The notes: generated by a model not told the origin, from the letters alone. Shown: positions 18,215-27,582, numbered from the stretch's first letter. The stretch is 53,336 nucleotides of DNA from Rhodocyclaceae bacterium (GCA_029982755.1 JARRBR010000004.1:1-53336), one strand, 5' to 3'. Numbers and translations: made by a program.

Positions 18215-18292
18215 GCGCGGATTTCAGCCGCGTTGCACGCAACAAAAGCTTAACAATGAGCTGCTAGCGTGCACGCTTCCTCCGAACAGATC

Positions 18293-18997
18293 ATGGCAAA
18301 AATGACCGAACACACTCTCAGGAAGTTCGACACCGAACTGGAAGAAATCCGCCGCGGCGTGCTGCAGATGGGCGGTCTGGTCGAAGCTCAGGTGACGAAG
18401 GCGCTGGAGGGGCTGCGCAATGGCGACATCGCGCTGCTCGAGGCGGTCATCCAGGGCGACAAGGAGGTAAACCTCGCCCAGATCAAGCTCGACGACGCCT
18501 GCACCCACATCATCGCCCGCCAGCAACCGGCCGCCGGCGACCTGCGTCTGGTGCTCGCCACCATCAAGGCTGCATCGGATCTCGAGCGCATCGGCGACGA
18601 AGCGAAGAAGATCGCCAAGGCCGGGCGCCGCCTGCATCAGTCCGAGGTGAAGTTCGCTCCGCGCATCGGTCTGTCGCAGATCACCGAGATCGCGATCGAG
18701 ATGCTGCGCACCGCGCTGGACGCCTTCGCCCGCGTCAATGCCGACAACATCGAGGAGATGCGGCGCAAGGACGCCGAAGTCGACAGCGGCTTCAAGGGCG
18801 CAATGCGCCAGCTCATCACCTACATGATGGAAGACCCGCGCACGATCTCGAACAGCCTTGAAATGCTGTTCATCGCCAAGTCGATCGAACGCATCGGCGA
18901 CCACGCGATGAACATCGCCGAACACGTCGTGTATGTGGCCCAGGGCCTGGACGTGCGCTTCGAGAAATCGCAGGCGGCGCTCGGCGACAAGCGCTGA
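18293..18997 (+). CDS. phoU: Phosphate transport regulator PhoU
   Basis: PhoU is the cytosolic negative modulator of PhoR/PhoB signalling and of the Pst transporter. The 234 residues fold as two three-helix repeats with the metal-binding-type motifs DLERIGDEAKKIAK and SIERIGDHAMNIAE. I chose the ATG at 18293 (MAKMTEH); an in-frame GTG at 18269 adds eight residues. It is not flanked by pst or phoBR genes, and I found no Pho box in the 78 bp upstream. A strong terminator follows. Confidence 0.95.
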   Translation: MAKMTEHTLRKFDTELEEIRRGVLQMGGLVEAQVTKALEGLRNGDIALLEAVIQGDKEVNLAQIKLDDACTHIIARQQPAAGDLRLVLATIKAASDLERIGDEAKKIAKAGRRLHQSEVKFAPRIGLSQITEIAIEMLRTALDAFARVNADNIEEMRRKDAEVDSGFKGAMRQLITYMMEDPRTISNSLEMLFIAKSIERIGDHAMNIAEHVVYVAQGLDVRFEKSQAALGDKR

Positions 18998-19022
18998 GCC
19001 GGCGGCGAGCCACCCGACCACG

Positions 19023-19052
19023 AAAAAGGGGATGCGAAGCATCCCCTTTTTT
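19023..19052. terminator. Bidirectional intrinsic terminator between phoU and yggX
   Basis: A perfect 13-bp stem, AAAAAGGGGATGC (19023-19035) with GCATCCCCTTTTT (19039-19051) and the loop GAA, lies 25 bp after phoU. T-runs occur on both strands, so it can end phoU (+) and yggX (-) transcripts. Confidence 0.9.
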
Positions 19053-19084
19053 GCTTGGCATTGCGCCGCGACCGACGCCGTGAA

Positions 19085-19357
19085 TTACTGCTGCGGCGGA
19101 ACGTAGCCGGCGACCTGGTCGGCACCGCCTTCGAAGAAGTGCTTCTCCATCTGCTCGGCCAGGTACTTGCGCGCACGCGCGTCCATCAGGTTCAGGCGGT
19201 TCTCGTTGATCAGCATGGTCTGGTACTTGACCCACTGCTGCCAGGCTTCCTTGGACACGTTGTCGAAGATGCGCTTGCCGAGCGCGCCGGGCACCGGCGG
19301 CAGGTCCAGGCCTTCGGCCTCGCGACCCAGTTTCACGCAGTTCACCATGCGAGCCAT
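19085..19357 (-). CDS. yggX: Probable Fe(2+)-trafficking protein YggX
   Basis: YggX-family proteins protect Fe-S clusters against oxidative damage and are thought to carry iron. The product has 90 residues from the ATG at 19357 ([11 protein letters not shown]), preceded by GAGAGG at 7 bases. Family signatures are [28 protein letters not shown] and LEQMEKHFF-type C-terminal helix (here [13 protein letters not shown]). It ends at the shared terminator with phoU. Confidence 0.95.
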   Translation of the reverse strand: MARMVNCVKLGREAEGLDLPPVPGALGKRIFDNVSKEAWQQWVKYQTMLINENRLNLMDARARKYLAEQMEKHFFEGGADQVAGYVPPQQ

Positions 19358-19454
19358 TTTCAATCCTCTCTGCTGTCAGGTTCATCGGAGCTCGAAGCCG
19401 GCATTCTAGCGGATTCGCCGCCCGCCCTCGCCGCGAACGGCACTCGGCGCGCGC

Positions 19455-20870
19455 TCACAGCGTCTTGACGAAGACCTTCGAGCGGCGCTGGAAGTTGTAC
19501 AGCTCGCGCTTCTGCCGCGGCAGGGCCTCGGGGCCGATCTCGCTGAAGCCACGCTCGCGGAACCAGTGCGCGGTGCGGGTGGTGAGCACGAACAGGCGCT
19601 CCAGGCGCTGCACGCGCGCGCGCCGCTCGATGCGCTTGAGCAGCTGGTCGCCGAGGCCGGCGCGGCGATACTCGGGCGTCACCGCAAGGCAGGCGAGCTC
19701 GGCGGCGTTGTCCTCGCTGAACGGATACAGCGCGGCGCAGCCCACCAGCACCCCGTCGTGCTCGACCACCGTGAAGCGCTCGATCTCCTGCTCCAGCAGC
19801 TCGCGCCCGCGTCGCACCAGGGTGCCGTCGGCCTCCATCGGCGAGATCAGCGCCACCAGCGCGGCGACGTCGTCGATCGTGGCCTCGCGCAGGCGGAACA
19901 GCGGATCGCGCGACACCACGGTGCCGACCCCGGCATGGGTGAAGAACTCGAGCAGCAGGCCGCCGTCGAGGTCGCGGTCGATCAGGTGGCAGCGCGCGAC
20001 CCCCTTGCGCACGGCGCGGATCGCGCACGGCAGGAACAGGTCGAGGTCCTCGGTGAGCCCCTCGCCGGTGTCGAGCTTGCTCTGCGCCTCGTCGGCGGTC
20101 ACCGACTCGACGAGCTGGCCACCCGCATCGAGCAGGCCGGGGGCGTCGCACAGGTAGATCAGCTTCTCGGCCTTGAGCGCCACCGCCACCGCCTCGGCCA
20201 CCTCCTCCATCGCGAGGTTGAAGATCTCGCCGGCGGGCGAGACGCCGAGCGGGGTGATCAGCACCACGTTCTGCTGGTCGAGGTCGGCGTTGATCTCCTC
20301 GGCGATGATCTTGCGCACCGCGCCGGTGTATTGGTAATCGACGCCGTCGACCACGCCCACCGGGCGCGCGGTGATGAAGTTGCCGCCGGTCACGCGGATG
20401 TAGCTGCCCGCCATCGGCGTGTTGGGCAGGCCCTGCGACAGCAGCGCCTCGACCTCGAAGCGGGTCACCGCCATCGCCGACTTGACGCATTCGAGCGCAT
20501 CGGCGTCGGTGACGCGCAGGCCGTGGTGGAAACGCGGCTCGAGGCCGCGGCGGGCGAGTTCGGCGTCGATCTGCGGACGTGCGCCATGCACCAGCACCAG
20601 GCGGATGCCGAGCGCGGCGAGCAGGTTGCAGTCGTAGGCGAGGCTCTGCGCACGCTCGCCGGCCGCCACCTCGCCGCCAAAACCGACGACGAAGGTGCGG
20701 CCGCGGAAGGCGTGGATGTAGGGGGCGGCGCCACGCACCCAGGCGACGAATTGCGCGGTGGCGTCATCGACGCGCGGGACGGCCGGGGGTTGGGAAGAGG
20801 CGGGGGAAGTCTCGGGACTGGAACTGCTGTTTTCGGCGCTCACGCATTCACCGCTGGTGGAGCCGGGCAC
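19455..20870 (-). CDS. argA: Amino-acid N-acetyltransferase (N-acetylglutamate synthase) ArgA
   Basis: ArgA makes N-acetylglutamate, the first step of arginine synthesis. The N-terminal amino-acid-kinase-like domain binds arginine (VVGFGGEVAAGERA, VLVHGARPQID, NVVLITPLGVSPAGE). The C-terminal GNAT domain spans LREATIDDVAALV to WFRERGFSEIGPE. The kinase-like domain is regulatory in this family. A 30-residue Ser/Pro-rich head precedes it. Both candidate starts, GTG at 20870 and GTG at 20843, have weak ribosome sites, so the start is uncertain. Confidence 0.95.
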   Translation of the reverse strand: MPGSTSGECVSAENSSSSPETSPASSQPPAVPRVDDATAQFVAWVRGAAPYIHAFRGRTFVVGFGGEVAAGERAQSLAYDCNLLAALGIRLVLVHGARPQIDAELARRGLEPRFHHGLRVTDADALECVKSAMAVTRFEVEALLSQGLPNTPMAGSYIRVTGGNFITARPVGVVDGVDYQYTGAVRKIIAEEINADLDQQNVVLITPLGVSPAGEIFNLAMEEVAEAVAVALKAEKLIYLCDAPGLLDAGGQLVESVTADEAQSKLDTGEGLTEDLDLFLPCAIRAVRKGVARCHLIDRDLDGGLLLEFFTHAGVGTVVSRDPLFRLREATIDDVAALVALISPMEADGTLVRRGRELLEQEIERFTVVEHDGVLVGCAALYPFSEDNAAELACLAVTPEYRRAGLGDQLLKRIERRARVQRLERLFVLTTRTAHWFRERGFSEIGPEALPRQKRELYNFQRRSKVFVKTL

Positions 20871-20951
20871 ACACGGGGCGGCCCGGCGGACTGGAATCGA
20901 TGACGGATTCTAGCCCGGTCCAGCACCGGCGTGGGATGGGGACATGCGGGC

Positions 20952-21551
20952 TCAGCCCTTGTACGGTCCGGCGCCGAGCCCGATCGGGGCCGGTGCGGCG
21001 GCGACGAGCCTGGAGAAGATCTGCGCGAAATCCTCCTCGCCCGCCTTGGGGCTGGCGCGGGTGCCGCTCAAGGGATCGTCGGCGATGAAGCCGGCGTTGG
21101 CGCGGTCCCAGTCCTCGGCGGTGAAGTGCTTGCGGATCAGCGGCAGCACCTCGCGCTCCTCGGTCATCATGTGGGTGCGGTAGAACTCGGCGTAGTCGTT
21201 GAAGGCGCGCTTGAAGGCCTCGAAGGCGCCGGCGGGGTCCTGCGCGTACGCCTTCACTGCGGCGTCCAGCACCGCGATGCGGGCATCGGCCTGGGCGTGC
21301 TCGGCCTCGAGCTTGTCCAGCGCCGCGTCGGCGTCGTGCGTGCGCGCGCGCAGCGGACCGAAGAGGAATTCGTCCTCCTTCGGGTGGTGGCGCTTCTCGG
21401 GATAGGCGTCGAGGTAATGCACCATCGCCTCGAGCAGCTTGTGGTCGGGCTGCAGGCGGCCCGCGCCGATCTCGCCGAGCATGTGGCGGATGGCGTGGAT
21501 GATCGCCGCCAGCGACTGGTGTTCGTCCATCAGGATGCGCATCGCGTCCAT
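20952..21551 (-). CDS. Hemerythrin-like domain protein
   Basis: The 199-residue protein is a four-helix hemerythrin-like (HHE) domain. Candidate iron ligands are seen in MDEHQSLAAI, HHPKEDEFLF, EAEHAQADAR and THMMTEEREVLPL. Such proteins bind a di-iron centre and O2, or sense oxygen and iron. The last 40 residues are Ala/Pro-rich. AAGGA lies upstream of the ATG. It is 28 bp after livF on the same strand and could be the tail of the liv transcript, but no functional link is evident. Confidence 0.85.
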   Translation of the reverse strand: MDAMRILMDEHQSLAAIIHAIRHMLGEIGAGRLQPDHKLLEAMVHYLDAYPEKRHHPKEDEFLFGPLRARTHDADAALDKLEAEHAQADARIAVLDAAVKAYAQDPAGAFEAFKRAFNDYAEFYRTHMMTEEREVLPLIRKHFTAEDWDRANAGFIADDPLSGTRASPKAGEEDFAQIFSRLVAAAPAPIGLGAGPYKG

Positions 21552-21579
21552 GGGGGTGTCCTTTTCTGTTGGGTCGGGC

Positions 21580-22386
21580 TCAGGTCGACAGCATCGCCTG
21601 GTGCTTGCCGCCGAAGCCCAGGTAGGCCTCGATCACGCGCGGGTCGTCCGCCAGTTCGTGCGCCGGGCCCTGCATCGCGATCTGGCCGGTCTCGAGCACG
21701 TAGGCGTAGTCGGCCACCTGGAGTGCTGCGCGCGCGTTCTGCTCGACGAGCAGGATCGACACGCCCCTTCTTCTGAGCTCGCTGATGATGCGGAAGATCT
21801 CGCGCACGATCAGCGGCGCCAGGCCCAGGCTGGGTTCGTCGAGCATCAGCAGCTTCGGCTTGGCCATCAGCGCGCGGCCCACGGCCAGCATCTGGCGCTC
21901 GCCGCCCGACATCGTGCCGGCGTGCTGGTCGCGACGCTCCTTCAGGCGCGGGAACAGCGCATAGACCTCTTCGAGCGTCTGCGCGTGGTCGCGCTTGCCC
22001 ATGCGGTAGCGCTGGAAGGCGCCCAGCACCAGGTTGTCCTCGACGCTCATCTCGCCGAAGAGCTCGCGCTTCTCGGGCACCAGGTTCATGCCGCGCGCCA
22101 CCATGCGCTCGACCTCGGGCACGACTTCGAGCGTGCCGTCGAAGGCGACACGCCCCTTGCTGCCGAGCACGCCCATGATCGCCGACAGCATCGTCGTCTT
22201 GCCCGCGCCGTTGGGGCCGATCACGGTGACGATCTGGCCTTCGCCCACGGTGATGCTGGCGTTGGTGAGCGCCTCGACCTTGCCGTAGGACACGGACAGG
22301 TCCTTGACCTCGAGCACCGGGTTCTTCGCCCCCGCATTGGAAGGCGCACTGGCGTTCAGGGGGCTGGCTTGTGTTTGTTGTGTCAT
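21580..22386 (-). CDS. livF: ABC transporter ATP-binding protein LivF
   Basis: This is one of two ATPase domains of a branched-chain-amino-acid-type (HAAT) importer. The 268 residues start with a Ser/Ala/Asn-rich head, then Walker [10 protein letters not shown], signature SGGERQML and Walker [14 protein letters not shown], ending with the LivF-type [17 protein letters not shown] precedes the ATG at 22386. It follows livM-livG by 14 bp. Substrate identity is not determined by the ATPase. Confidence 0.93.
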   Translation of the reverse strand: MTQQTQASPLNASAPSNAGAKNPVLEVKDLSVSYGKVEALTNASITVGEGQIVTVIGPNGAGKTTMLSAIMGVLGSKGRVAFDGTLEVVPEVERMVARGMNLVPEKRELFGEMSVEDNLVLGAFQRYRMGKRDHAQTLEEVYALFPRLKERRDQHAGTMSGGERQMLAVGRALMAKPKLLMLDEPSLGLAPLIVREIFRIISELRRRGVSILLVEQNARAALQVADYAYVLETGQIAMQGPAHELADDPRVIEAYLGFGGKHQAMLST

Positions 22387-22400
22387 CGCGTTCTCCTCGC

Positions 22401-24194
22401 TCACTCCACGCCGCCCAGATAGGCTTCGAGCACCGCCGGATTCTGCTGGATCTCGTCCGGCAGGCCCTCGGCGATCTTCTGGCCGAACTCCATCACCACC
22501 ACGCGATCGACCAGGTTCATCACGAAGTCCATGTCGTGCTCGACGATCAGCGTGGCCATGCCTTCGGAGCGCAGCTTGCGCAGCAGCTCGCCGAGCGCTT
22601 CCTTCTCCTTGAAGCGCAGGCCCGCGGCCGGTTCGTCGAGCAGCAGCAGGCAGGGGTCGGCGCACAGCGCGCGCGCGATCTCGAGGATGCGCTGCTGACC
22701 CAGGGCCAGGCTGCCCGCTTCGTCATACATGTGGTCCTTCAGGCCCACGCGCTCGATCTGCCAGGCGGCCTCCTTCAGGATGCGCGCCTCTTCCGCCCGG
22801 TCCAGGCGCCAGGCCGAACTCAGCACGCCCTTGCCACTGCGCAGGTGGGCGCCGATGGCGACGTTCTCGAGCACGGTCATGGTGGGAAGGAGCTTCACGT
22901 GCTGGAAGGTGCGGCTCATGCCCATGCGGGCGATCTCGCGCGAGTCGTGGCCCGCCACCGGCTTGCCCAGGAACAGCACCTCGCCCGAGGTCGGGGTGTC
23001 TACGCCCGAGATCTGGTTGAACATCGTGCTCTTGCCCGCGCCGTTGGGGCCGATGAGCGCGAGGATCTCCCCGGCCCGCACTTCCAGGCTCATGTTGTTG
23101 TTGGCCACCAGGCCGCCGAACTTGCGGGTGACGTTCTTCGCCTCGAGGATCAGCTCGCCCGCCTTGGGGAGCGTGCGCCGCGGCAGGGTCTCGGCCTTGG
23201 CGTCGATCGTCTTCTGCACCGCGCGCACCGGCACCAGTTTCCTGAGGATCGGCCACACGCCTTCGCGCGCCCGGTGCAGCACCAGCACCATCAGGATGCC
23301 GAACACGATCATCTCGAAGTTGCCGCTCGCCCCGAGCAAGCTGGGCAGCCAGTCCTGCAGCCACTGCTTGAGCACGGTGATGACGCCGGCGCCGATGATC
23401 GCCCCCCACACGTAGCCGGCGCCGCCGACCACCGCCATGAACAGGTACTCGATGCCGATATGCACGCCGAACGGGGTCGGGTTCACGAAGCGCTGCATGT
23501 GCGCGTACAGCCAGCCCGAGGCACAGGCGAGCAGCGCGGCGATGACGAAGATCACCATGCGCGCCCGCGCCGTATCCACCCCCATCGCCTCGGCCATCAC
23601 CCGACCGCCCTTCAGGGCGCGGATGGCGCGGCCTTCGCGCGAGTCGAGCAGGTTGTGCGTGGTGAGCATGGCCAGCAGCAGGAAGGCCCAGATCAGGTAG
23701 TAGATCTCGCCGCCGTCGTCCATGCTCCAGCCGAAGAGGCTGATCGCCGGGATCCCGGTGATGCCGGTGTGCCCGCCCAGGCTCTCCATGGTGCCGAACA
23801 GGAAATACAGGCTGATGCCCCAGGCGATCGTGCCCAGGGGCAGGAAGTGGCCCGAGAGCTTCAGGGTGAGCGAGCCGATCAGCACCGCGACCACCGCGGT
23901 GAGGATCAGGCCGGCCACCAGCGTGAGCCAGGGCGAGGCGCCCACCCAGGCGATCCACGACGGCAGCTCCGTGGCGGTGGTGAGCGCGGCGGTGGTGTAG
24001 GCCCCCAGGCCCACGAAGGCGGCCTGGCCGAAGCTGGTCAAGCCCCCGACGCCGGTCAGCAGCACCAGGCCCAGGGCGACCATCGCGTAGAGGCCGATGT
24101 AGTTCAACAGGGTGACGTAGTACGGCGACAGGATCGCCGGCACCGCCAGCAGCAGCGCGAGGAAGGCGCCGAGCACCAGACGGTCGGTTCTCAT
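22401..24194 (-). CDS. Fused LivM permease and LivG ATPase
   Basis: The 597-residue product joins two normally separate importer subunits. Residues 1 to about 320 are a LivM-type permease with multiple hydrophobic helices and the conserved [17 protein letters not shown] near 50-70. Residues about 345-597 are a LivG-type ATPase with GPNGAGKST, the signature [15 protein letters not shown], Walker [12 protein letters not shown] and EAYLGGVE at the end. The linker (around [20 protein letters not shown]) is in frame with no stop, so it is a true fusion. The ATG overlaps the livH stop, indicating coupling, and GGAGGAAG precedes it. Confidence 0.92.
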   Translation of the reverse strand: MRTDRLVLGAFLALLLAVPAILSPYYVTLLNYIGLYAMVALGLVLLTGVGGLTSFGQAAFVGLGAYTTAALTTATELPSWIAWVGASPWLTLVAGLILTAVVAVLIGSLTLKLSGHFLPLGTIAWGISLYFLFGTMESLGGHTGITGIPAISLFGWSMDDGGEIYYLIWAFLLLAMLTTHNLLDSREGRAIRALKGGRVMAEAMGVDTARARMVIFVIAALLACASGWLYAHMQRFVNPTPFGVHIGIEYLFMAVVGGAGYVWGAIIGAGVITVLKQWLQDWLPSLLGASGNFEMIVFGILMVLVLHRAREGVWPILRKLVPVRAVQKTIDAKAETLPRRTLPKAGELILEAKNVTRKFGGLVANNNMSLEVRAGEILALIGPNGAGKSTMFNQISGVDTPTSGEVLFLGKPVAGHDSREIARMGMSRTFQHVKLLPTMTVLENVAIGAHLRSGKGVLSSAWRLDRAEEARILKEAAWQIERVGLKDHMYDEAGSLALGQQRILEIARALCADPCLLLLDEPAAGLRFKEKEALGELLRKLRSEGMATLIVEHDMDFVMNLVDRVVVMEFGQKIAEGLPDEIQQNPAVLEAYLGGVE

Positions 24195-25228
24195 TCTTCT
24201 TCCTCCACGTGGTGGCTACGCAGCGAGCGCCACAGCAGCACGGGAATGATCAGGGTGAACACGATGACTTCCTTGTAGGCGCTGGCCCAGAACGAGGCGA
24301 AGGCCTCGAGCAGCCCCACGACGAGCGCGCCGGCCGCGGCCAGCGGGTAGCTCGCCAGGCCGCCGATGATCGCGGCCACAAAACCTTTGAGGCCGATCAG
24401 GAAGCCGGTGTCGTAGTAGATGGTGGTGATCGGGGCGATCAGCACGCCCGAGAGCGCGCCGATGAAGGCGGCGAGGAAGAACGTGAGCTTGCCGGCGAGC
24501 GCGGGCGAGATGCCCATCAGCTGCGCGCCCACGCGGTTGATCGCGGTCGCGCGCAGCGCCTTGCCGTAGAGCGTGCGCTCGAAGAACTGGTACAGCCCGA
24601 CGATCAGCAGCACCGACACCACCAGCACCCACAGCGTCTGCCCGGACACCATCAGCGGGCCCAATTCGAAGCTCGCGTCGCTGAAGGAAGGCGTCCGCTG
24701 GCCCTCGGCACCGAAGAACAGCAGGCCCAGGCCCACCATCGCGATATGCAGCGCCACCGAGACGATCAGCAGGATCAGCACCGGGGCGGAGGCGATCGGC
24801 TGGTACATCAGGCGGTACATCATCGGCCCCATCGGCACCACGATCGCCAGCGTCAGCACCACCTGCAGCGCCAGCGGCAGCTCGTTGGCCGGCAGCGCGC
24901 CGAGCAGTCCGGCCAGCGCCAGCGGATAGGCCAGGTTCCAGCCCGCCACGCCCGCGGCGCGGCGGCCCTGTCCGGCCTTGAGCGCCTTGGCGCCATCGAG
25001 CGCCGTCACCAGCACCCCCATCGCCACCAGCAGCCACACCGTCGCCGGGGTCGCGCCCGACTGCATCATCGCCAGCGTCAGCGCCCCGTAGGCCACGAAC
25101 TCGCCCTGCTGGATGAAGATCACCCGCGTGACCGCGAACACCAGCACCAAGGCCAGCGCCAGCAGCGCGTAAATCGCCCCGTTGGTGATGCCGTCCTGGC
25201 CCAGGATCAGTGCAATTGAGAAATCCAT
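24191..25228 (-). CDS. livH: ABC transporter permease LivH
   Basis: This is the second membrane subunit of the HAAT-type importer, with 345 residues from the ATG at 25228 ([13 protein letters not shown]). It is almost entirely hydrophobic helices, with the family motif [19 protein letters not shown] near the N-terminus and [19 protein letters not shown] in the cytoplasmic loop. A short Lys/Gly/Arg-rich loop ([15 protein letters not shown]) is an insertion relative to standard LivH. It overlaps livM-livG by 4 bp. The open frame extends upstream, but those residues lack membrane character. Confidence 0.93.
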   Translation of the reverse strand: MDFSIALILGQDGITNGAIYALLALALVLVFAVTRVIFIQQGEFVAYGALTLAMMQSGATPATVWLLVAMGVLVTALDGAKALKAGQGRRAAGVAGWNLAYPLALAGLLGALPANELPLALQVVLTLAIVVPMGPMMYRLMYQPIASAPVLILLIVSVALHIAMVGLGLLFFGAEGQRTPSFSDASFELGPLMVSGQTLWVLVVSVLLIVGLYQFFERTLYGKALRATAINRVGAQLMGISPALAGKLTFFLAAFIGALSGVLIAPITTIYYDTGFLIGLKGFVAAIIGGLASYPLAAAGALVVGLLEAFASFWASAYKEVIVFTLIIPVLLWRSLRSHHVEEEE

Positions 25229-25309
25229 GGATACGCCTCGCCCTCGCCGTCGATCATCGACCGCCGGCAACTCTTCATTCCTCGCGCCGGCCCGGCCGGC
25301 AAGACAAAG

Positions 25310-25341
25310 CGGGCGCGGGGCGCATGCACGCCCCGCGCCCG
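25310..25341 (-). repeat. Strong stem-loop between livK and livH
   Basis: CGGGCGCGGGGCG (25310-25322) and CGCCCCGCGCCCG (25329-25341) form a perfect 13-bp GC stem with a 6-base loop, 9 bp after the livK stop. On the - strand it is followed by CTTTGTCTT, a poor U-tract. Placed between a binding-protein gene and its permease genes, it probably protects the livK message or partly terminates, allowing more binding protein than permease. Confidence 0.7.
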
Positions 25342-25350
25342 TTCAAGCAC

Positions 25351-26499
25351 TTACTTCAGCAGCGACCAGGTGCCGTTGCGGATCTCGATCATCACGCGCG
25401 AACGGTCGTCCAGGCCGAGGTGATCCTCGGCACTCATGGTGTAGATACCGGTGGCACCGGCGACTTCCTTGACGCCTTCGAGCGCGTCACGCAGCGCCGC
25501 GCGGAACTCGGCCGAACCCGGCTTGGCCGCCTTGAGCGCATTCGGCACCGCGGCCTGCAGCAGCACGCCGGCGTCCCACGCATAGGCACCGAAGCTCGAC
25601 ACCGACCCCGCGCCGTTGGCGGCCTCGTACTTCTCGACGTAGGCCAGCGCGCTGGCCTTGACCGGATGGCTGTCCGGCAGGCTGCGCGCCATCTGCACCG
25701 GACCGACCGGCAGCAGCGTGCCTTCGCAGTCCTTGCCGCAGATGCGCAGGAAATCGTTGTTGGCCACGCCGTGGGTCTGGTAGATCGGGCCCTTGTAGCC
25801 GCGCTCGCGCAGCGTCTTCTGCGGCAGCGCCGACGGGGTGCCGGAGCCGGCGATGAACACCGCGTCGGGCTTCACCGACATCAGCTTGAGCGCCTGGCCG
25901 GTCACCGAGGTGTCGGCGGGGTTGAAGCGCTCGTTGGCGACGATCTCGATGCCCTTGGCCTCGGCCAGCTTCTTGAACTGCTCGTACCAGCCTTCGCCGT
26001 AGGCGTTGGCGAAGCCGATGAAGGACACCTTCTTGATGTTGTTGGCGCCCATGTGCTCGACGATCGCGGAGGCCATCTGCTGGTCGTTCTGCGGGGTCTT
26101 GAAGATCCAGCGCTTCTTGTCGTCCATCGGCGCGACGATGCGGGCCGAGGCCGCCATCGAGATCATCGGCGTCTGGGTCTCGGCGGCGACGTCGATCATC
26201 GCCAGCGAAGCCGGGCTGGTGGTGGTGCCGACGATGACGTCGACCTTGTCCTCGGCGACCAGCTTGCGTGCGTTCTTGACCGCGGTGGTGGTGTCGGAGG
26301 CGTCGTCGAGCACGATGTAGCTGACCTTCTCGCCGCCGATGGTGGTCGGCAGCAGCGCGATCGTGTTCTTCTCGGGAATGCCCAGCGAGGCGGCCGGACC
26401 GGTCGCCGACAGCACGACGCCGACCTTGATCTCGGCCTGGGCGGCGGTGGCGGCAAAGGCGAGGCCGAGGGCGGCCAGCAGGGTGGTACGCAGTTTCAT
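25351..26499 (-). CDS. Periplasmic substrate-binding protein of the Liv-type importer
   Basis: This is the binding protein that delivers substrate to the LivH/LivMG/LivF transporter. The 382 residues start with a signal peptide (KLRTTLLAALGLAFAATAAQA, cleavage before EIKVGVV). The type-I periplasmic fold is seen in SATGPAASLGIPEKNTIAL, VIVGTTTSPASLAMIDVAA and FIGFANAYGEGWYEQF. The ligand cannot be read off. Its position beside the phenylacetate genes suggests an aromatic acid or amino acid. GGAGGAG precedes the ATG. It is the first gene of the leftward operon. Confidence 0.9.
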   Translation of the reverse strand: MKLRTTLLAALGLAFAATAAQAEIKVGVVLSATGPAASLGIPEKNTIALLPTTIGGEKVSYIVLDDASDTTTAVKNARKLVAEDKVDVIVGTTTSPASLAMIDVAAETQTPMISMAASARIVAPMDDKKRWIFKTPQNDQQMASAIVEHMGANNIKKVSFIGFANAYGEGWYEQFKKLAEAKGIEIVANERFNPADTSVTGQALKLMSVKPDAVFIAGSGTPSALPQKTLRERGYKGPIYQTHGVANNDFLRICGKDCEGTLLPVGPVQMARSLPDSHPVKASALAYVEKYEAANGAGSVSSFGAYAWDAGVLLQAAVPNALKAAKPGSAEFRAALRDALEGVKEVAGATGIYTMSAEDHLGLDDRSRVMIEIRNGTWSLLK

Positions 26500-26590
26500 G
26501 GTGTCTCCTCCAGTTGTGGGGCCGATTGCCGGTGCGCCTGATCCGGCGACTCGTTGGCGCGCCGCTGCTGCGGCATTTGGTTCTGAAATG

Positions 26591-26636
26591 TAGAACTTGT
26601 TCTAGTAATTAGAAATGATACAAAAGAAGCAGTCAA
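26591..26636 (-). promoter_or_regulatory. liv operon promoter with palindromic operator
   Basis: On the - strand, TTGACT (26636-26631), a 17-bp spacer and TCTAAT (26613-26608) form a good sigma-70 promoter for livK. Four bases downstream of the -10 lies the perfect palindrome TAGAAC-TT-GTTCTA (26591-26604), which covers the expected transcription start. A repressor there would block initiation. The IclR-type product of the adjacent gene is the natural candidate, by inference. Confidence 0.7.
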
Positions 26637-26688
26637 CAAAAAAAAATGTATCGATTCGGCCGCATCCCGTAGCCGCAGCCTTCGCAGT

Positions 26689-27504
26689 TCAGTCCGCGCC
26701 CTCGCCTGCTGCAGTCGCCGCAAGCGCGGTCGCGCCGAGCCGCGCGGAGAGCGCCGCACAGGCGTCCTTCAGCGCGGCGAGCGTCGGGCTCTGGTCGCTC
26801 AGGTCGAGCGCACCCTCCACGCCGACGAGGGCGATGCTCATGCTGATCTCGTTCTTGAAGTTGAACACCGGCCCGGCGGCGGCCTCGACGCCGGGGGCGA
26901 AATATCCGCTGGAGACCACCGCGAGGCCGCGCTCGCGGACGCCGGCGAGCAGTCGGCGCGCATCCTCGATCGTCCTGACGCCCTCGGGCGCCCGGCCGGA
27001 TTCGATCTCCCGCCGCAGCAGCGCCTCGGTCTGCTGCTCCGGCAGCCAGGCCGAGAACACCCGTCCGGCGGCCGAACCGAGCAGACTGAGGCTGGTGCCG
27101 GTCAGCACGTTGACGGTGATCGGCCGCCGCGGACGCTCCCAGCGCACGACGACCGGCCCGCGCTCGTTCCACACCGCGAGCGAGACCGTCTCGTTGGTGA
27201 TGTCGCGCAATTCGCTGATGGCGGCGAGGCCGAGGCGGATGCGGTCCACCCGGTCGAGGGCGACCAGGCCGAGATTGAGGGCGAAGGGACCGAGGTCGTA
27301 GCGCGAGGTCAGGCGGTCCTGCTCGACCAGACCGCTGCGGATCAGGCTGACCAGATAACGGTGCGCCTTCGAAGGCGGCATGTCCGCCGCCAGGGCGATG
27401 TCCTTGAGCATCATCGAGCGCTTGCCGGTGACCATCGCGCGCAGGATGCTCATGCCCACTTCCAGGGACTGCACGCCGTGCTTGCCGTCCAGTTCGTCAC
27501 TCAT
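26689..27504 (-). CDS. IclR-family transcriptional regulator
   Basis: The 271-residue regulator has the N-terminal IclR winged helix (SLEVGMSILRAMV, with MPPSKAHRYLVSLIRSGLVEQ as the HTH) and the C-terminal effector domain (LRDITNETVSLAVW, VLTGTSLSLLGSAAGRVF, VVSSGYFAPGVEAAAGPV). Start ATG at 27504; a GTG one codon earlier is possible. It lies upstream of livK on the same strand and divergent from paaY, so it could control both. The ligand is unknown. Confidence 0.92.
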   Translation of the reverse strand: MSDELDGKHGVQSLEVGMSILRAMVTGKRSMMLKDIALAADMPPSKAHRYLVSLIRSGLVEQDRLTSRYDLGPFALNLGLVALDRVDRIRLGLAAISELRDITNETVSLAVWNERGPVVVRWERPRRPITVNVLTGTSLSLLGSAAGRVFSAWLPEQQTEALLRREIESGRAPEGVRTIEDARRLLAGVRERGLAVVSSGYFAPGVEAAAGPVFNFKNEISMSIALVGVEGALDLSDQSPTLAALKDACAALSARLGATALAATAAGEGAD

Positions 27505-27532
27505 CACCGCTTACCCATAAAATTACTTATTG

Positions 27533-27547
27533 AAGAAATGTTTTCTT
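27533..27547. promoter_or_regulatory. Palindrome in the iclR-paaY intergenic region
   Basis: AAGAAA-TGT-TTTCTT is a perfect 6-bp inverted repeat in the 78-bp AT-rich gap between the divergent iclR and paaY genes. It overlaps a possible paaY promoter (TTGAAG at 27530, TAACAT at 27554, 18-bp spacing). The AGAA/TTCT half-sites resemble those of the liv promoter palindrome, though the spacing differs by one base. Confidence 0.45.
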
Positions 27548-27582
27548 TATATGTAACATAAGCCGAGATTGAGGAGACGACA

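Noticed and set aside
18215-18292. Pho box or clear promoter upstream of phoU
   Set aside because: Short palindromes (GTTGC-AC-GCAAC and GCGTGCACGC) are present, but there is no direct-repeat Pho box or paired -35/-10 at normal spacing.
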